Shown: positions 6,859-14,874, counted from the stretch's first letter. The stretch: 29,678 nucleotides of DNA from Azohydromonas lata NBRC 102462 (GCA_945878385.1 CAMCTE010000005.1:1-29678), one strand, 5' to 3'. Program-made: numbers and translations. The notes: generated by a model not told the origin, from the sequence alone.

Positions 6859-8361
6859 ATGAGCCGCGATACCGACGACCGCCTGTCGCCCGAATCCGAG
6901 GGCCGGTACTTCAAACCTTTTGATGCCGACCAGCCCTTGCTGGCACGATGCGGTTGCGGGAAAGACCACACGGTGGCCGAGCACCAGACCGAGGCGGCGG
7001 CCCAAGGGCGCCTGCTGAGCGTGAGCGGCACACCGCTGGGGGCCGACACAAGGCCGCCCGCGACTGTTGCAGCGGCGTCCCCCGAGCGCGACTTGGAACG
7101 CTTTTCGGCAGAGTTCATCGAAGCCTCCCTCGTCAAAGCCATCTTCCCGCACGAGCCCACCCGTCGCTCGCTGATCAAGGCCTTGGGTGCGGGCACCTTG
7201 CGTGCCGCCGTGGCCGCGGCGCTCCCGGCCGGTGCGCTGGGCGCCATGCAGGCCATGGCCCAGGAGAGGAAGGCGCCTGAGAAGAAGGACCTCAAGGTGG
7301 GCTTCATCGCCATCACCTGCGCCTCGCCGCTGATCATGGCCGACCCGCTGGGCTTCTATCGCCAGCAGGGCCTGAATGTGCAACTCAACAAGACCGCCGG
7401 TTGGGCGCTCATCCGCGACAAGGTGCTCAACAAGGAGTACGACGCGTCGCACTTCCTGTCGCCGATGCCGCTGGCCATCTCGCTGGGCCTGGGTTCCACC
7501 CAAACGCCGATGAATGTGGCCACGATCCAGAACATCAACGGCCAGGCCATCGTGTTGGCCAACAAGCACAAGGACAACCGCGACCCGAAGAACTGGAAGG
7601 GCTTCAAGTTCGCGGTGCCCTTTGACTACAGCATCCACAACTTCCTGCTGCGCTACTACCTGGCCGAGCACGGCATCAACCCCGACACCGATGTGCAGAT
7701 CCGCGTGACGCCGCCGCCGGAGATGGTGGCCAACCTGCGCGCAGGCAATATCGACGGCTTCCTGGGCCCAGACCCGTTCAACCAGCGCGCGGTGTTCGAT
7801 GAGGTCGGCTTCATCCACATCCTGTCCAAGGAAATCTGGGATGGCCACCCCTGCTGCGCCTTCGGCGTGCCCACCGAATTCATTCAGCAGAACCCGGCCA
7901 CCTTTGCAGCGCTGTACCGCTCGGTGCTGACGGCTGCGGCCATGGCACGCGACCCCAAGAACCGCGAATTGATTGCCAAGGTGATCGCGCCGGCGCAGTA
8001 CCTCAACCAGCCGGAAGCGGTGCTCAACCAAGTGCTGACCGGCACCTTCGCCGATGGCCTGGGCAATGTGCGCAAGGTGCCCGAGCGCGCGGACTTCGAC
8101 CCGGTGCCCTGGCATTCGATGGCCGTGTGGATGCTCACGCAGATGCAGCGCTGGGGCTACCTTAAGGGCGATGTGAACTACAAGCAGATCGCTGAGCGGG
8201 TGTTCCTGATGACGGATGCGGCCAAGCACATGAAGGATCTCGGCCAGATCGCCACACCGGCTTCGGCGGGCTACCGCAAATTCAAGGTGATGGGCAAGGA
8301 CTTCGACCCCAACAAGGCAGCCGAGTACGCGCGCAGCTTTGCCATCTCCAAGGCGGCTTGA
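6859..8361 (+). CDS. cynA: Cyanate/nitrate-type ABC transporter substrate-binding protein
   Basis: This 500-residue protein belongs to the CmpA/NrtA family of periplasmic binding proteins. About 100 residues precede the export signal: a CGCGKDHTVAEH motif (residues 31-42, Cys/His-rich, possibly metal-binding), then a twin-arginine-like sequence TRRSLIKALGAG at 101-112 followed by an Ala-rich hydrophobic stretch. The ligand-binding body starts near residue 146 (KVGFIAITCASPLIMADPLGFY). The start at 6859 was chosen because AGGAG lies six bases upstream; longer in-frame starts lack this. It is followed without gap by permease, ATPase and cyanase genes, so cyanate is the likely ligand, although nitrate, bicarbonate or a related anion cannot be excluded from the sequence alone. 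Confidence 0.88.
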   Translation: MSRDTDDRLSPESEGRYFKPFDADQPLLARCGCGKDHTVAEHQTEAAAQGRLLSVSGTPLGADTRPPATVAAASPERDLERFSAEFIEASLVKAIFPHEPTRRSLIKALGAGTLRAAVAAALPAGALGAMQAMAQERKAPEKKDLKVGFIAITCASPLIMADPLGFYRQQGLNVQLNKTAGWALIRDKVLNKEYDASHFLSPMPLAISLGLGSTQTPMNVATIQNINGQAIVLANKHKDNRDPKNWKGFKFAVPFDYSIHNFLLRYYLAEHGINPDTDVQIRVTPPPEMVANLRAGNIDGFLGPDPFNQRAVFDEVGFIHILSKEIWDGHPCCAFGVPTEFIQQNPATFAALYRSVLTAAAMARDPKNRELIAKVIAPAQYLNQPEAVLNQVLTGTFADGLGNVRKVPERADFDPVPWHSMAVWMLTQMQRWGYLKGDVNYKQIAERVFLMTDAAKHMKDLGQIATPASAGYRKFKVMGKDFDPNKAAEYARSFAISKAA

Positions 8362-8363
8362 TC

Positions 8364-9257
8364 ATGAAGGCTCTTTCCTCCATGCAGTTCCGCGCGGCCA
8401 TGCTGTCTGCGCTGATGCTGCTGACCATTCTGGCCTTGTGGCATGCCAGCACCGCCCCGCGCATCACGGTGGCGCCTGCGGCCGCAGTCGTCACGCTGAC
8501 ACCCGAGCAGATCGAATACGCCAAGCTCATGGGCAAGGACCCCGCAGCCGTGGCGGCTGGCGAAACCAAGAAGTCCGATGGGTTTCCCACGCCGATGCAG
8601 CTGGGCAAGGCCATCGCATCCAACCTGTCCGACCCCTTCTACGACAACGGCCCGAACGACAAAGGAATCGGCATCCAACTGGGGCATTCGTTGGGTCGGG
8701 TGGGTCTGGGCTTTGCAATCGCCGCAATAGTGGCCATCCCGCTGGGGTTTCTGATCGGCATGAGCCCGCTGCTGTACAAGGCGTTGGACCCTTTCATTCA
8801 AGTGCTCAAGCCCATCTCGCCCCTGGCGTGGATGCCGCTGGCGCTCTACACGATCAAGGACTCCAGCATTTCCGGCATCTTCGTCATCTTCATTTGCTCG
8901 GTGTGGCCCATGTTGATCAACACGGCCTTTGGCGTGGCGGGGGTGCGGCGCGACTGGCTGAATGTGGCCAAGACCTTGGAGGTCAACCCACTGCGCAAGG
9001 CCTTCCTGGTGATCCTGCCGGCCGCAGCCCCCACCATCCTCACCGGCATGCGCATGTCCATGGGCATCGCATGGTTGGTGATCGTGGCCGCAGAAATGCT
9101 GGTGGGCGGCACGGGGGTTGGCTACTTCGTGTGGAATGAATGGAACAACTTGGCGCTGACCAATGTGATCTTTGCGATCCTGGTGATCGGCGTGGTGGGC
9201 ATGCTGCTCGATGCGCTGTTTGCCCAAGCCCAGAAGGCGGTGACCTATGTCGACTGA
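8364..9257 (+). CDS. cynB: ABC transporter permease of cyanate importer
   Basis: This 297-residue inner-membrane protein is of the NrtB/CmpB/SsuC type. A first membrane helix near residues 10-28 is followed by a long periplasmic stretch to about residue 105. The binding-protein-dependent transport core then has five or so further helices, with the coupling-helix region around AKTLEVNPLRKAFLVILPAAAPTILTGMR. The ATG at 8364 lies two bases after the cynA stop and has AAGGCGG upstream. It overlaps the next gene by 11 bases. The position between binding protein and ATPase, with cyanase downstream, assigns it to cyanate uptake. Confidence 0.9.
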   Translation: MKALSSMQFRAAMLSALMLLTILALWHASTAPRITVAPAAAVVTLTPEQIEYAKLMGKDPAAVAAGETKKSDGFPTPMQLGKAIASNLSDPFYDNGPNDKGIGIQLGHSLGRVGLGFAIAAIVAIPLGFLIGMSPLLYKALDPFIQVLKPISPLAWMPLALYTIKDSSISGIFVIFICSVWPMLINTAFGVAGVRRDWLNVAKTLEVNPLRKAFLVILPAAAPTILTGMRMSMGIAWLVIVAAEMLVGGTGVGYFVWNEWNNLALTNVIFAILVIGVVGMLLDALFAQAQKAVTYVD

Positions 9258-10176
9258 ACGCGATCAACAGTTCCTGCAGATTCAGGGCCTGGCCAAGACG
9301 TACCCCGGCGCCACCGAGCCGGTGTTCGATGAGGTGAACTTCGGCATTGCCCGCGGTGAGTTCGTCTGCATCATCGGCCACAGCGGCTGCGGCAAGACCA
9401 CCATCCTCAATGTGCTGGCAGGGCTTGAGGAAGCCAGCGCCGGTACCGTGATCATGGACAACCGGGAAGTGTCGGGCCCGAGCCTCGAGCGCGGCGTGGT
9501 GTTTCAAAGCCATGCGCTGATGCCCTGGCTGACCGTGCGGCAGAACGTGGCCTTTGCAGTGAAGAGCAAGTGGCCCGATTGGAGCCCGACGCAGGTCAAG
9601 GGGCATGTGGAAAAGTATGTCGATATGGTGGGCCTGTCCCACGCCATTGACAAGAAGCCCTCGCAGTTGTCGGGTGGCATGAAGCAGCGGGTGGGCATTG
9701 CGCGCGCGTTCGCCATCGAGCCCAAGATGCTGCTGCTCGACGAGCCTTTCGGCGCGCTGGATGCGTTGACCCGCGGCACCATTCAGGAAGAGTTGCTCAA
9801 GATCTGCGCAGCCACGCACCAAACGGTGTTCATGATCACGCACGATGTGGACGAGGCCATTCTCTTGGCCGACAAGATCCTGCTGATGAGCAACGGCCCA
9901 GTGGCCCGTGTGGCCGAGGTGGTGCGCAACACCCTGCCGCGTGACCGGCAGCGCGCCACCCTGCACCACGAGCCGGGCTTCTACGAACTGCGCAACCACC
10001 TGGTGGACTTCCTGGTCAGCCGGTCCAAAGAGCTTTCCCGTGGAAGGGCGCCGGCGAACCCGCCCGAGGTGCGCCCGGCCGATGCAGCGCGCAGCGCTGT
10101 GGCAGCCGCGGCACTGGCGGCCGGCCCCGCGGCAAACGGCGCGGCTTCTGTCACGCATCTGCACCGCGTGGCCTGA
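9247..10176 (+). CDS. cynD: ABC transporter ATPase of cyanate importer
   Basis: This 309-residue nucleotide-binding subunit has a complete set of motifs: Walker A GHSGCGKTT (residues 44-52), signature LSGGMKQRVGIARA, Walker B MLLLDEPFGALD and switch-histidine ITHDVDEA. It resembles NrtD/CmpD/SsuB proteins that energise anion import. Beyond the ATPase core there is a C-terminal Ala/Pro-rich tail of about 50 residues without recognisable domain. The start overlaps the permease stop by 11 bases, indicating translational coupling. The next gene, cyanase, starts 46 bases downstream with its own ribosome site. Confidence 0.92.
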   Translation: MSTERDQQFLQIQGLAKTYPGATEPVFDEVNFGIARGEFVCIIGHSGCGKTTILNVLAGLEEASAGTVIMDNREVSGPSLERGVVFQSHALMPWLTVRQNVAFAVKSKWPDWSPTQVKGHVEKYVDMVGLSHAIDKKPSQLSGGMKQRVGIARAFAIEPKMLLLDEPFGALDALTRGTIQEELLKICAATHQTVFMITHDVDEAILLADKILLMSNGPVARVAEVVRNTLPRDRQRATLHHEPGFYELRNHLVDFLVSRSKELSRGRAPANPPEVRPADAARSAVAAAALAAGPAANGAASVTHLHRVA

Positions 10177-10222
10177 GTTTCCTTTCCCTTTTTTACTTCA
10201 ACGACAACAGGAGCTGATTTCC

Positions 10223-10666
10223 GTGAACCGCAACGACGTCACCGAAAAGATCATCACCGTCAAGGTGGCCAAGGGCATCAAGTGGGAGGCCGTGGCCAAG
10301 AAGGTGGGCGAGTCCAAGGAATGGACCACCGCCCTGTGCCTGGGCCAGATGACCGCCACCCCTGAACAGGCCAAGGTCATAGGCAAAGTTTTTGGTCTGA
10401 CCGCCGAAGAACAGAAGTGGCTGCAGGTGGTGCCCTACAAGGGTTCCTTGCCAACGCCCGTGCCCACTGACCCCTTGATCTATCGCTGGTACGAAATCGT
10501 CAGCGTCTACGGCACCACCATCAAGGAACTCATCCATGAGGAGTTTGGCGATGGCATCATGAGCGCCATCGACTTCTCCATGGACATTCAACGCCAGCCG
10601 GACCCCAAGGGTGACCGCGTGAATGTGGTGCTCTCGGGCAAGTTCCTGCCGTACAAGACTTATTGA
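10223..10666 (+). CDS. cynS: Cyanate hydratase (cyanase)
   Basis: This 147-residue enzyme converts cyanate and bicarbonate to ammonia and carbon dioxide via carbamate. All three catalytic residues of the family are present: Arg88 and Glu91 in YRWYEIVSVYG and Ser114 in GDGIMSAIDF, equivalent to Arg96, Glu99 and Ser122 of the Escherichia coli enzyme. The N-terminal helical DNA-binding-like domain is recognisable in KGIKWEAVAKKVGES. I chose the GTG at 10223 because AGGAG lies nine bases before it and it gives normal family length; no ATG fits. The gene closes the importer operon, so imported cyanate is used as a nitrogen source or detoxified. Confidence 0.97.
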   Translation: MNRNDVTEKIITVKVAKGIKWEAVAKKVGESKEWTTALCLGQMTATPEQAKVIGKVFGLTAEEQKWLQVVPYKGSLPTPVPTDPLIYRWYEIVSVYGTTIKELIHEEFGDGIMSAIDFSMDIQRQPDPKGDRVNVVLSGKFLPYKTY

Positions 10667-10734
10667 GCAGCCGATGCCCACAACCGCTCATGCGGGTGTG
10701 CGGCTGAAGGCAGACCACGATGCATCAAGAGAAT

Positions 10735-10756
10735 CGCCGGGCTTGCCCGGCGTTTT
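10735..10756 (+). terminator. Intrinsic terminator of the cyanate operon
   Basis: An 8-bp perfect GC-rich stem (CGCCGGGC, two-base centre, GCCCGGCG, 10735-10752) is followed by TTTT and then CTTG. It lies 69 bases after cynS and 28 bases before the end of the convergent rubredoxin reductase gene. A-rich sequence on the other side may let it work in both directions. Confidence 0.8.
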
Positions 10757-10779
10757 CTTGATTGAACCGCAGCCGTGTG

Positions 10780-12063
10780 TCAGGCTGCCAGCGTCAAGGG
10801 CAAGGAACTGGTCTTGACGCGAATCGGCGGCAGCGTCGCGTCATAGGCCGGGGCCTCTTGCCCACACAAGCGTGCGGCCAGCACCTGAGCCTGGCGCCGG
10901 ATGGGTTCGATGAACCGCTGGGGGCGACCATCAATGGAAATGCAGTCACCCAGAGCATGTACATGGGGCTGGCCGGTGGACAGGGTCTGCGGGTCCACGG
11001 CGATGCCGTTGTCCCAGCGCAGCCCGGCCTGCAGCGCCAAGCTCGAAGGCGTGCGCAAACCAACTGCGCTGACCAATACATCGGCTTGAAGTGACTGTCC
11101 GTCATCCAGCAGCAGCTTCAATTCTCCAAGCGGTTGAGCACGTTCGCGGCTGCAGTGGCGCACCGCCGCCCCGGCCAGGAACCGAATGGGCAAGGGTGCC
11201 CAGGCCCGCAGAAGATCGGCCGATTGCTCAGGCGTGGCCATGGGCAGCGGGCGAGAGGCCTGGTCCAGCAGGGTGACGGGATGACCGGCCAGGGCCAAGT
11301 CATTGGCCAGCTCACAGCCCACCAAGCCCGAGCCCACGATCACCACCCGGGCGGGCGCTGCATCCGCGCTGCGTGCCACCAGGGCTGCGCGCAGGCCTTG
11401 ATAAGCCCCCAGGTCGTTGATGCGCCAGGTCAGCTCGTCGGGAAGTCCATCGCATGAGCGAGCCTGCGCGCCGTGGGCCAGTACCAAGTGTTCGAAGGCC
11501 ACCGTGCCGCGCGTGGTGCGCAACCGGCGGGCAGTCAAGTTCAAGCCCACCGCGCGGGTCTGGGCCATGAGTCTGACTCCCCAGCGTGCCGCCGCATCGG
11601 CTCCCGATTCGGTGGGCAGGGCCTGCGGCGCCACGCCTTGGCGAATCGCCACCGACAGGCGCGGCTTGTCGTAACGGTCTGCGCTGCAGGCCGCCACCAA
11701 GGTGATGGGTTTGTCCGGGGTCTGTTTGCGTATCTGTTCCACCAGGGCCCAGGCCGCCGTGCCGCCCCCCACGATGACCACGCCATCAGCCTTGCGGGCG
11801 GTGGCGCTGCGGCGGGCAGCCGCCTGCATCGGCCGCGCAGCCTGCTGGAGGCGCGGTGCCGGGTCATAGGGTTCGAAATCGGCTTTCGTGACACCGCACA
11901 AGGGGCAGGCCCAATCATCGGGAATGTCTTGGAGTCGGGTACCGGGCGCCAAGCCGCCGTCCGGGTCGCCCAGGGCTTCGTCATAGACATAGCCGCAAGC
12001 CCGGCAGATGAACTGCAGGAAGGCGGCTCCCGTGGCTGAAATTGGGGCGGCGGCGGTGTTCAT
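10780..12063 (-). CDS. Rubredoxin fused to NAD(P)H:rubredoxin reductase
   Basis: This 427-residue fusion has an N-terminal rubredoxin domain (about residues 17-67) with the iron-binding cysteines Cys20, Cys23, Cys53 and Cys56 in CRACG and CPLCG. A linker of about 25 residues leads to an FAD-dependent pyridine-nucleotide oxidoreductase with an FAD dinucleotide fold (VVIVGGGTAAWAL, from residue 95), a second NADH-binding fold (VVIVGSGLVGCELA) and a C-terminal HALGDC motif. It would pass electrons from NAD(P)H through FAD to rubredoxin within one chain, to an unidentified acceptor. It is the last gene of a minus-strand operon, seven bases after the acyl-CoA-dehydrogenase-like gene, which makes that flavoprotein a candidate partner. 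Domain calls are firm; the physiological acceptor is inferred. Confidence 0.92.
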   Translation of the reverse strand: MNTAAAPISATGAAFLQFICRACGYVYDEALGDPDGGLAPGTRLQDIPDDWACPLCGVTKADFEPYDPAPRLQQAARPMQAAARRSATARKADGVVIVGGGTAAWALVEQIRKQTPDKPITLVAACSADRYDKPRLSVAIRQGVAPQALPTESGADAAARWGVRLMAQTRAVGLNLTARRLRTTRGTVAFEHLVLAHGAQARSCDGLPDELTWRINDLGAYQGLRAALVARSADAAPARVVIVGSGLVGCELANDLALAGHPVTLLDQASRPLPMATPEQSADLLRAWAPLPIRFLAGAAVRHCSRERAQPLGELKLLLDDGQSLQADVLVSAVGLRTPSSLALQAGLRWDNGIAVDPQTLSTGQPHVHALGDCISIDGRPQRFIEPIRRQAQVLAARLCGQEAPAYDATLPPIRVKTSSLPLTLAA

Positions 12064-12070
12064 GGGTCCC

Positions 12071-13255
12071 TCACGTGGTGGGCATCACCGGCTGGCTCAG
12101 GCGCGCAATCTCCTTGCGCAGGTGCTTGATGGCGGGCGTCACGATGGCCACGAAATGGGATTCGCGCACGCGGCGCTGCACATCCGAGCTCATCAGGTAG
12201 CCGCGCGCACCCGCATGCAGCAGGGCCGATTGCGCCGCACGCAGCGCGAGTTCCCCCGCCTGGGCGCGGGCGTCCAGCACCTGGATGATGTGCTCGTTGT
12301 CGCTGGCATAGGGCGTGCGCGCCAGGCGCATGATGCGCTCCACCAGTTCATCGAGTTCGGCCTGCAATTCATCGGGCCGATCTTCCAGAAACTGGTTCAC
12401 ATGGCCCAGTTGAGGCTCCACCTTCCACATGGAGTCGATAGCCCCTTGCGTGACACCAATGCCCATGGCGGTTTGCAGCAGCACGAAGGCGCCTCGAATG
12501 CGGCCGATGAAGGGCCGAACCGGGTCGGCGATCAGGTTGGTGGCGTCGACCGCGTAATCGGTCAGGCGCACGGCCCAGGTGTTGGTGCCCTCCATCGCCG
12601 AAAACGACGGGCAGTTGCGCAGCTCCGCCCCGGGTGCGTCGCAGTGCACGATGAACATGATCTCGCGCGGCGGCTCGCCTGGTTCGGTCTCCAGTGTGGC
12701 CACGGCGCCGAAGTAATGGTCGGGCCCAAGGTTGCTCACCCAGGGCAGGGTGCCGTTGACCACATAGCCCTCGCCGTCGCGGCGCGCCTTCAACAGAAAC
12801 TGCTCGATACCGGCGAAGGTTTTCATGGGGTTGCTCATGCCGGTGGCGCCCAGCGTGAGGCCGCGGACATGCCGGCTCAGCGCTTGCCCGCCCAGATGCG
12901 GGTTGCCGCTTTGCTCCATGTACACGCCGCACACTTGGTGGCACCACACCATGAAGCCCGTGGCGCCGCACACCCGCGACACCTCAGCGGCGGCGCGGAT
13001 GGCCAAGCCGAAGTCGGCGCCGGCCGAGGCATGGCCCAAAGACGAGCGGTCCTCTTGGTGCACGCCCAGCGCACCGGCTTCACCCAGGGCGCGCAGCACG
13101 GCCTCGGGGTACACACCCTTGCGGTCACAGTCGTCGGCCACGGCGGCCAAGGGCCCTTGTGCGATGGCCCGCACGGCTTGCAACAACTCGTGGCCGTCCT
13201 GTGTTCCAGCGGCGTCGTGCGTGACGGCCGCCGGTAGGTCCATCGGTGCACCCAT
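12071..13255 (-). CDS. Acyl-CoA-dehydrogenase-like flavoprotein
   Basis: This 394-residue protein has the acyl-CoA dehydrogenase fold: an N-terminal helical domain, a middle beta domain with ARRDGEGYVVNGTLPWVSN, and a C-terminal helical domain. The C-terminal YEGT-type motif with the catalytic glutamate of beta-oxidation enzymes is not seen. Instead the region reads GARGYLMSSDVQRRVRESHF, closer to the SfnB/DszC/HpaH-like oxygenating branch. A desaturase role in fatty-acid oxidation is therefore doubtful, and a flavin monooxygenase or oxidase on a small or sulfur-containing substrate is possible. The start at 13255 lies four bases after the OsmC-like gene stop; another ATG is four codons further in. 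The neighbouring rhodanese and rubredoxin reductase support a sulfur/redox context. Confidence 0.82.
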   Translation of the reverse strand: MGAPMDLPAAVTHDAAGTQDGHELLQAVRAIAQGPLAAVADDCDRKGVYPEAVLRALGEAGALGVHQEDRSSLGHASAGADFGLAIRAAAEVSRVCGATGFMVWCHQVCGVYMEQSGNPHLGGQALSRHVRGLTLGATGMSNPMKTFAGIEQFLLKARRDGEGYVVNGTLPWVSNLGPDHYFGAVATLETEPGEPPREIMFIVHCDAPGAELRNCPSFSAMEGTNTWAVRLTDYAVDATNLIADPVRPFIGRIRGAFVLLQTAMGIGVTQGAIDSMWKVEPQLGHVNQFLEDRPDELQAELDELVERIMRLARTPYASDNEHIIQVLDARAQAGELALRAAQSALLHAGARGYLMSSDVQRRVRESHFVAIVTPAIKHLRKEIARLSQPVMPTT

Positions 13256-13259
13256 GGCT

Positions 13260-13820
13260 TTACTCCGACAGGGCAATGGTGAAGGGGATCGGGTTGCGCA
13301 TGGTGTTGGCCACGGGCGAGTAGTAGTTGGCGTGGCGCACGATCTCATCGAGCTCTTCGCGCGACGCATCGCCCTCCAACACCACCTTCACGCGGATGGC
13401 CTGGAAGCCCATCTCCGCGGGTGTCTTTTCCAGCGCGCCACCGGCACCCCAGGCGGCCGGATTGCCGATGTCGCCTTCAAGGAACAACTCCAGCTTGCTG
13501 AGCTGAACCTTCTTCCAGGTGGCCACGGCGGTGATGCCCACGGCCAGGCAACCACCCAACGCCGACAGCGCAATTTCGCCGGGCGCGGGCGCTGTGTTCT
13601 GCCCGAACAGGTGCAGCGGCTCGTCCACCACCACCGGGGCATGGTCGCCCACGTAGCTCAGCGTGCGGTACTGGCCTTCGGTGACGGTGTGTACCTTGTT
13701 CGTGCCGCGCGAGGCGGGATTGGCTCGCCCCTTGTCGGCAAAGGCCATCAGCCCGTCCCGATCGATGGGGCGAAGGTAGGTCTTGACGGTGGTGGGCGCG
13801 GAGTCGAGGACGGCGGACAT
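13260..13820 (-). CDS. OsmC/Ohr-family protein with one cysteine replaced
   Basis: This 186-residue OsmC-like protein has the family core LSALGGCLAVGITAVA with Cys91. OsmC and Ohr enzymes reduce organic hydroperoxides using two cysteines. The second is normally in a CPVxNT-type motif, but here the aligned stretch is YYSPVANT, so Ser168 stands in its place. Thiol-based peroxidase activity by the usual disulfide route is unlikely. The protein may bind or transfer a small sulfur or acyl group on the remaining cysteine. It has a GGAG ribosome site and sits four bases before the acyl-CoA-dehydrogenase-like gene, downstream of the rhodanese gene. Family is clear; function is open. Confidence 0.87.
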   Translation of the reverse strand: MSAVLDSAPTTVKTYLRPIDRDGLMAFADKGRANPASRGTNKVHTVTEGQYRTLSYVGDHAPVVVDEPLHLFGQNTAPAPGEIALSALGGCLAVGITAVATWKKVQLSKLELFLEGDIGNPAAWGAGGALEKTPAEMGFQAIRVKVVLEGDASREELDEIVRHANYYSPVANTMRNPIPFTIALSE

Positions 13821-13877
13821 GAAGTCTCCAAGTTTGTTGGGTTCGGTTTGGTGGGTGCGCGGCGCCAGGGCCGAGCA

Positions 13878-13900
13878 GCCCGCGTCTTTCGGATGCGGGC
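13878..13900. other. Intercistronic hairpin between rhodanese and OsmC-like genes
   Basis: GCCCGC (13878-13883) pairs with GCGGGC (13895-13900) around an 11-base loop, in the 95-base gap between the two genes. There is no T run on the minus strand, the direction of transcription. It may protect the upstream message or lower downstream expression rather than end transcription. Confidence 0.4.
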
Positions 13901-13915
13901 GTTTATTCCAGGTGC

Positions 13916-14815
13916 TCAGGCCGGTACAGCGCTCTTGATCAAAGCGGGCATCGCGGCCTTGAAGGGCAAGCCCGTTTCAATCGGCAGCGATTCATCGCGC
14001 GACCATTCGTTCCAGCTGCCGAAGTACATGCGCACATCGGTAAAGCCAGCCTGCTTGAGTGCCAGGAAGGTGTTGGACGCGCGCGCGCCCTTGAAGCAGT
14101 ACAGGTACACCGTGTCGTCGGTGCTGATGCCGGCGGTGGCACATTCAGCCTTCACCTCGTCGGGCGACTTGATCATCGGGCCTTGCGCCGAGGGCTTCAT
14201 GAAGCGGTACCACTCCACCCACTTCGCACCTGGAATGCGGCCCTTGCGGGGCGCAAAGTCTTTGCCGTAGGGCGAAGAGCTCTCGCCGATCCACTCGTCG
14301 ATGTCGCGCACATCCAGCAGCTTGGCCGAACCGGGCGCCTTCACCGCGTCCAGCATGTCGGATTGGGTGAGCATCACATCGCTCATCGTCAGGTCGGCCG
14401 GGAATGTGGCCGGCACCGGGGTCACGGCCTCGGTGGATACCGGCAGCCCGGCTGCCTTCCAGGCTGAGTACCCGCCGTTGAGCACATGCACCTTGGGGTA
14501 GCCCAGCCAGGTCAGCAGGTAGTAGCCGCGGCAGCTCTGGCCGTAGCCGCTGTTGAGAGCGTCCTCATACAGCACCGCCGTCTCGGCACCGGACAAGCCG
14601 ATGTCGCCGAAATGCTTGACGAAGGTGCTTTTCAGTTCGGCCAGGCCTTCGACAGAGGAGCTGGCCAGAAAGGTGAAGATCTCGCGCAGGTTCACCGCTC
14701 CGGGGATGTGCCCGGCGGCGTAAGTGTCGGCGTCCCGCGTGTCGATGATCACCAGCTTGTCGCTGGCAGCCAGGGAAGACAATTCGGCGGGGGTGAGCAG
14801 GGTGGGGTAGGCCAT
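13916..14815 (-). CDS. Two-domain rhodanese sulfurtransferase
   Basis: This 299-residue protein has two rhodanese domains, at about residues 1-125 and 145-285. The first begins with LVIIDTRDADTYAAGHIPGAVNL and is the usual non-catalytic copy. The second has LLDVRDIDEW and the active-site loop CFKGAR with Cys240, which would carry the persulfide. Known reactions are sulfur transfer from thiosulfate or 3-mercaptopyruvate to cyanide or thiols. No signal peptide is seen, so it is cytoplasmic. The ATG at 14815 follows a strong AAAGGAGA ribosome site. It is the first gene after a consensus sigma-54 promoter, ahead of the OsmC-like, acyl-CoA-dehydrogenase-like and rubredoxin reductase genes. The sulfur donor is not determined by sequence. 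Confidence 0.92.
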   Translation of the reverse strand: MAYPTLLTPAELSSLAASDKLVIIDTRDADTYAAGHIPGAVNLREIFTFLASSSVEGLAELKSTFVKHFGDIGLSGAETAVLYEDALNSGYGQSCRGYYLLTWLGYPKVHVLNGGYSAWKAAGLPVSTEAVTPVPATFPADLTMSDVMLTQSDMLDAVKAPGSAKLLDVRDIDEWIGESSSPYGKDFAPRKGRIPGAKWVEWYRFMKPSAQGPMIKSPDEVKAECATAGISTDDTVYLYCFKGARASNTFLALKQAGFTDVRMYFGSWNEWSRDESLPIETGLPFKAAMPALIKSAVPA

Positions 14816-14858
14816 GGCAATCTCCTTTGAAGGTGGAACAAGGGCTTGTCCACACCAA

Positions 14859-14874
14859 CGCAATCAACATGCCA
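14859..14874 (-). promoter_or_regulatory. Sigma-54 promoter of the rhodanese operon
   Basis: On the minus strand TGGCATG-N4-TTGCG has GG and GC separated by exactly ten bases, very close to the sigma-54 consensus. The predicted transcription start is near 14848, giving a leader of about 33 bases with a good ribosome site. The gene immediately upstream encodes a sigma-54 activator, so the pairing of promoter and regulator is coherent. Confidence 0.82.
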
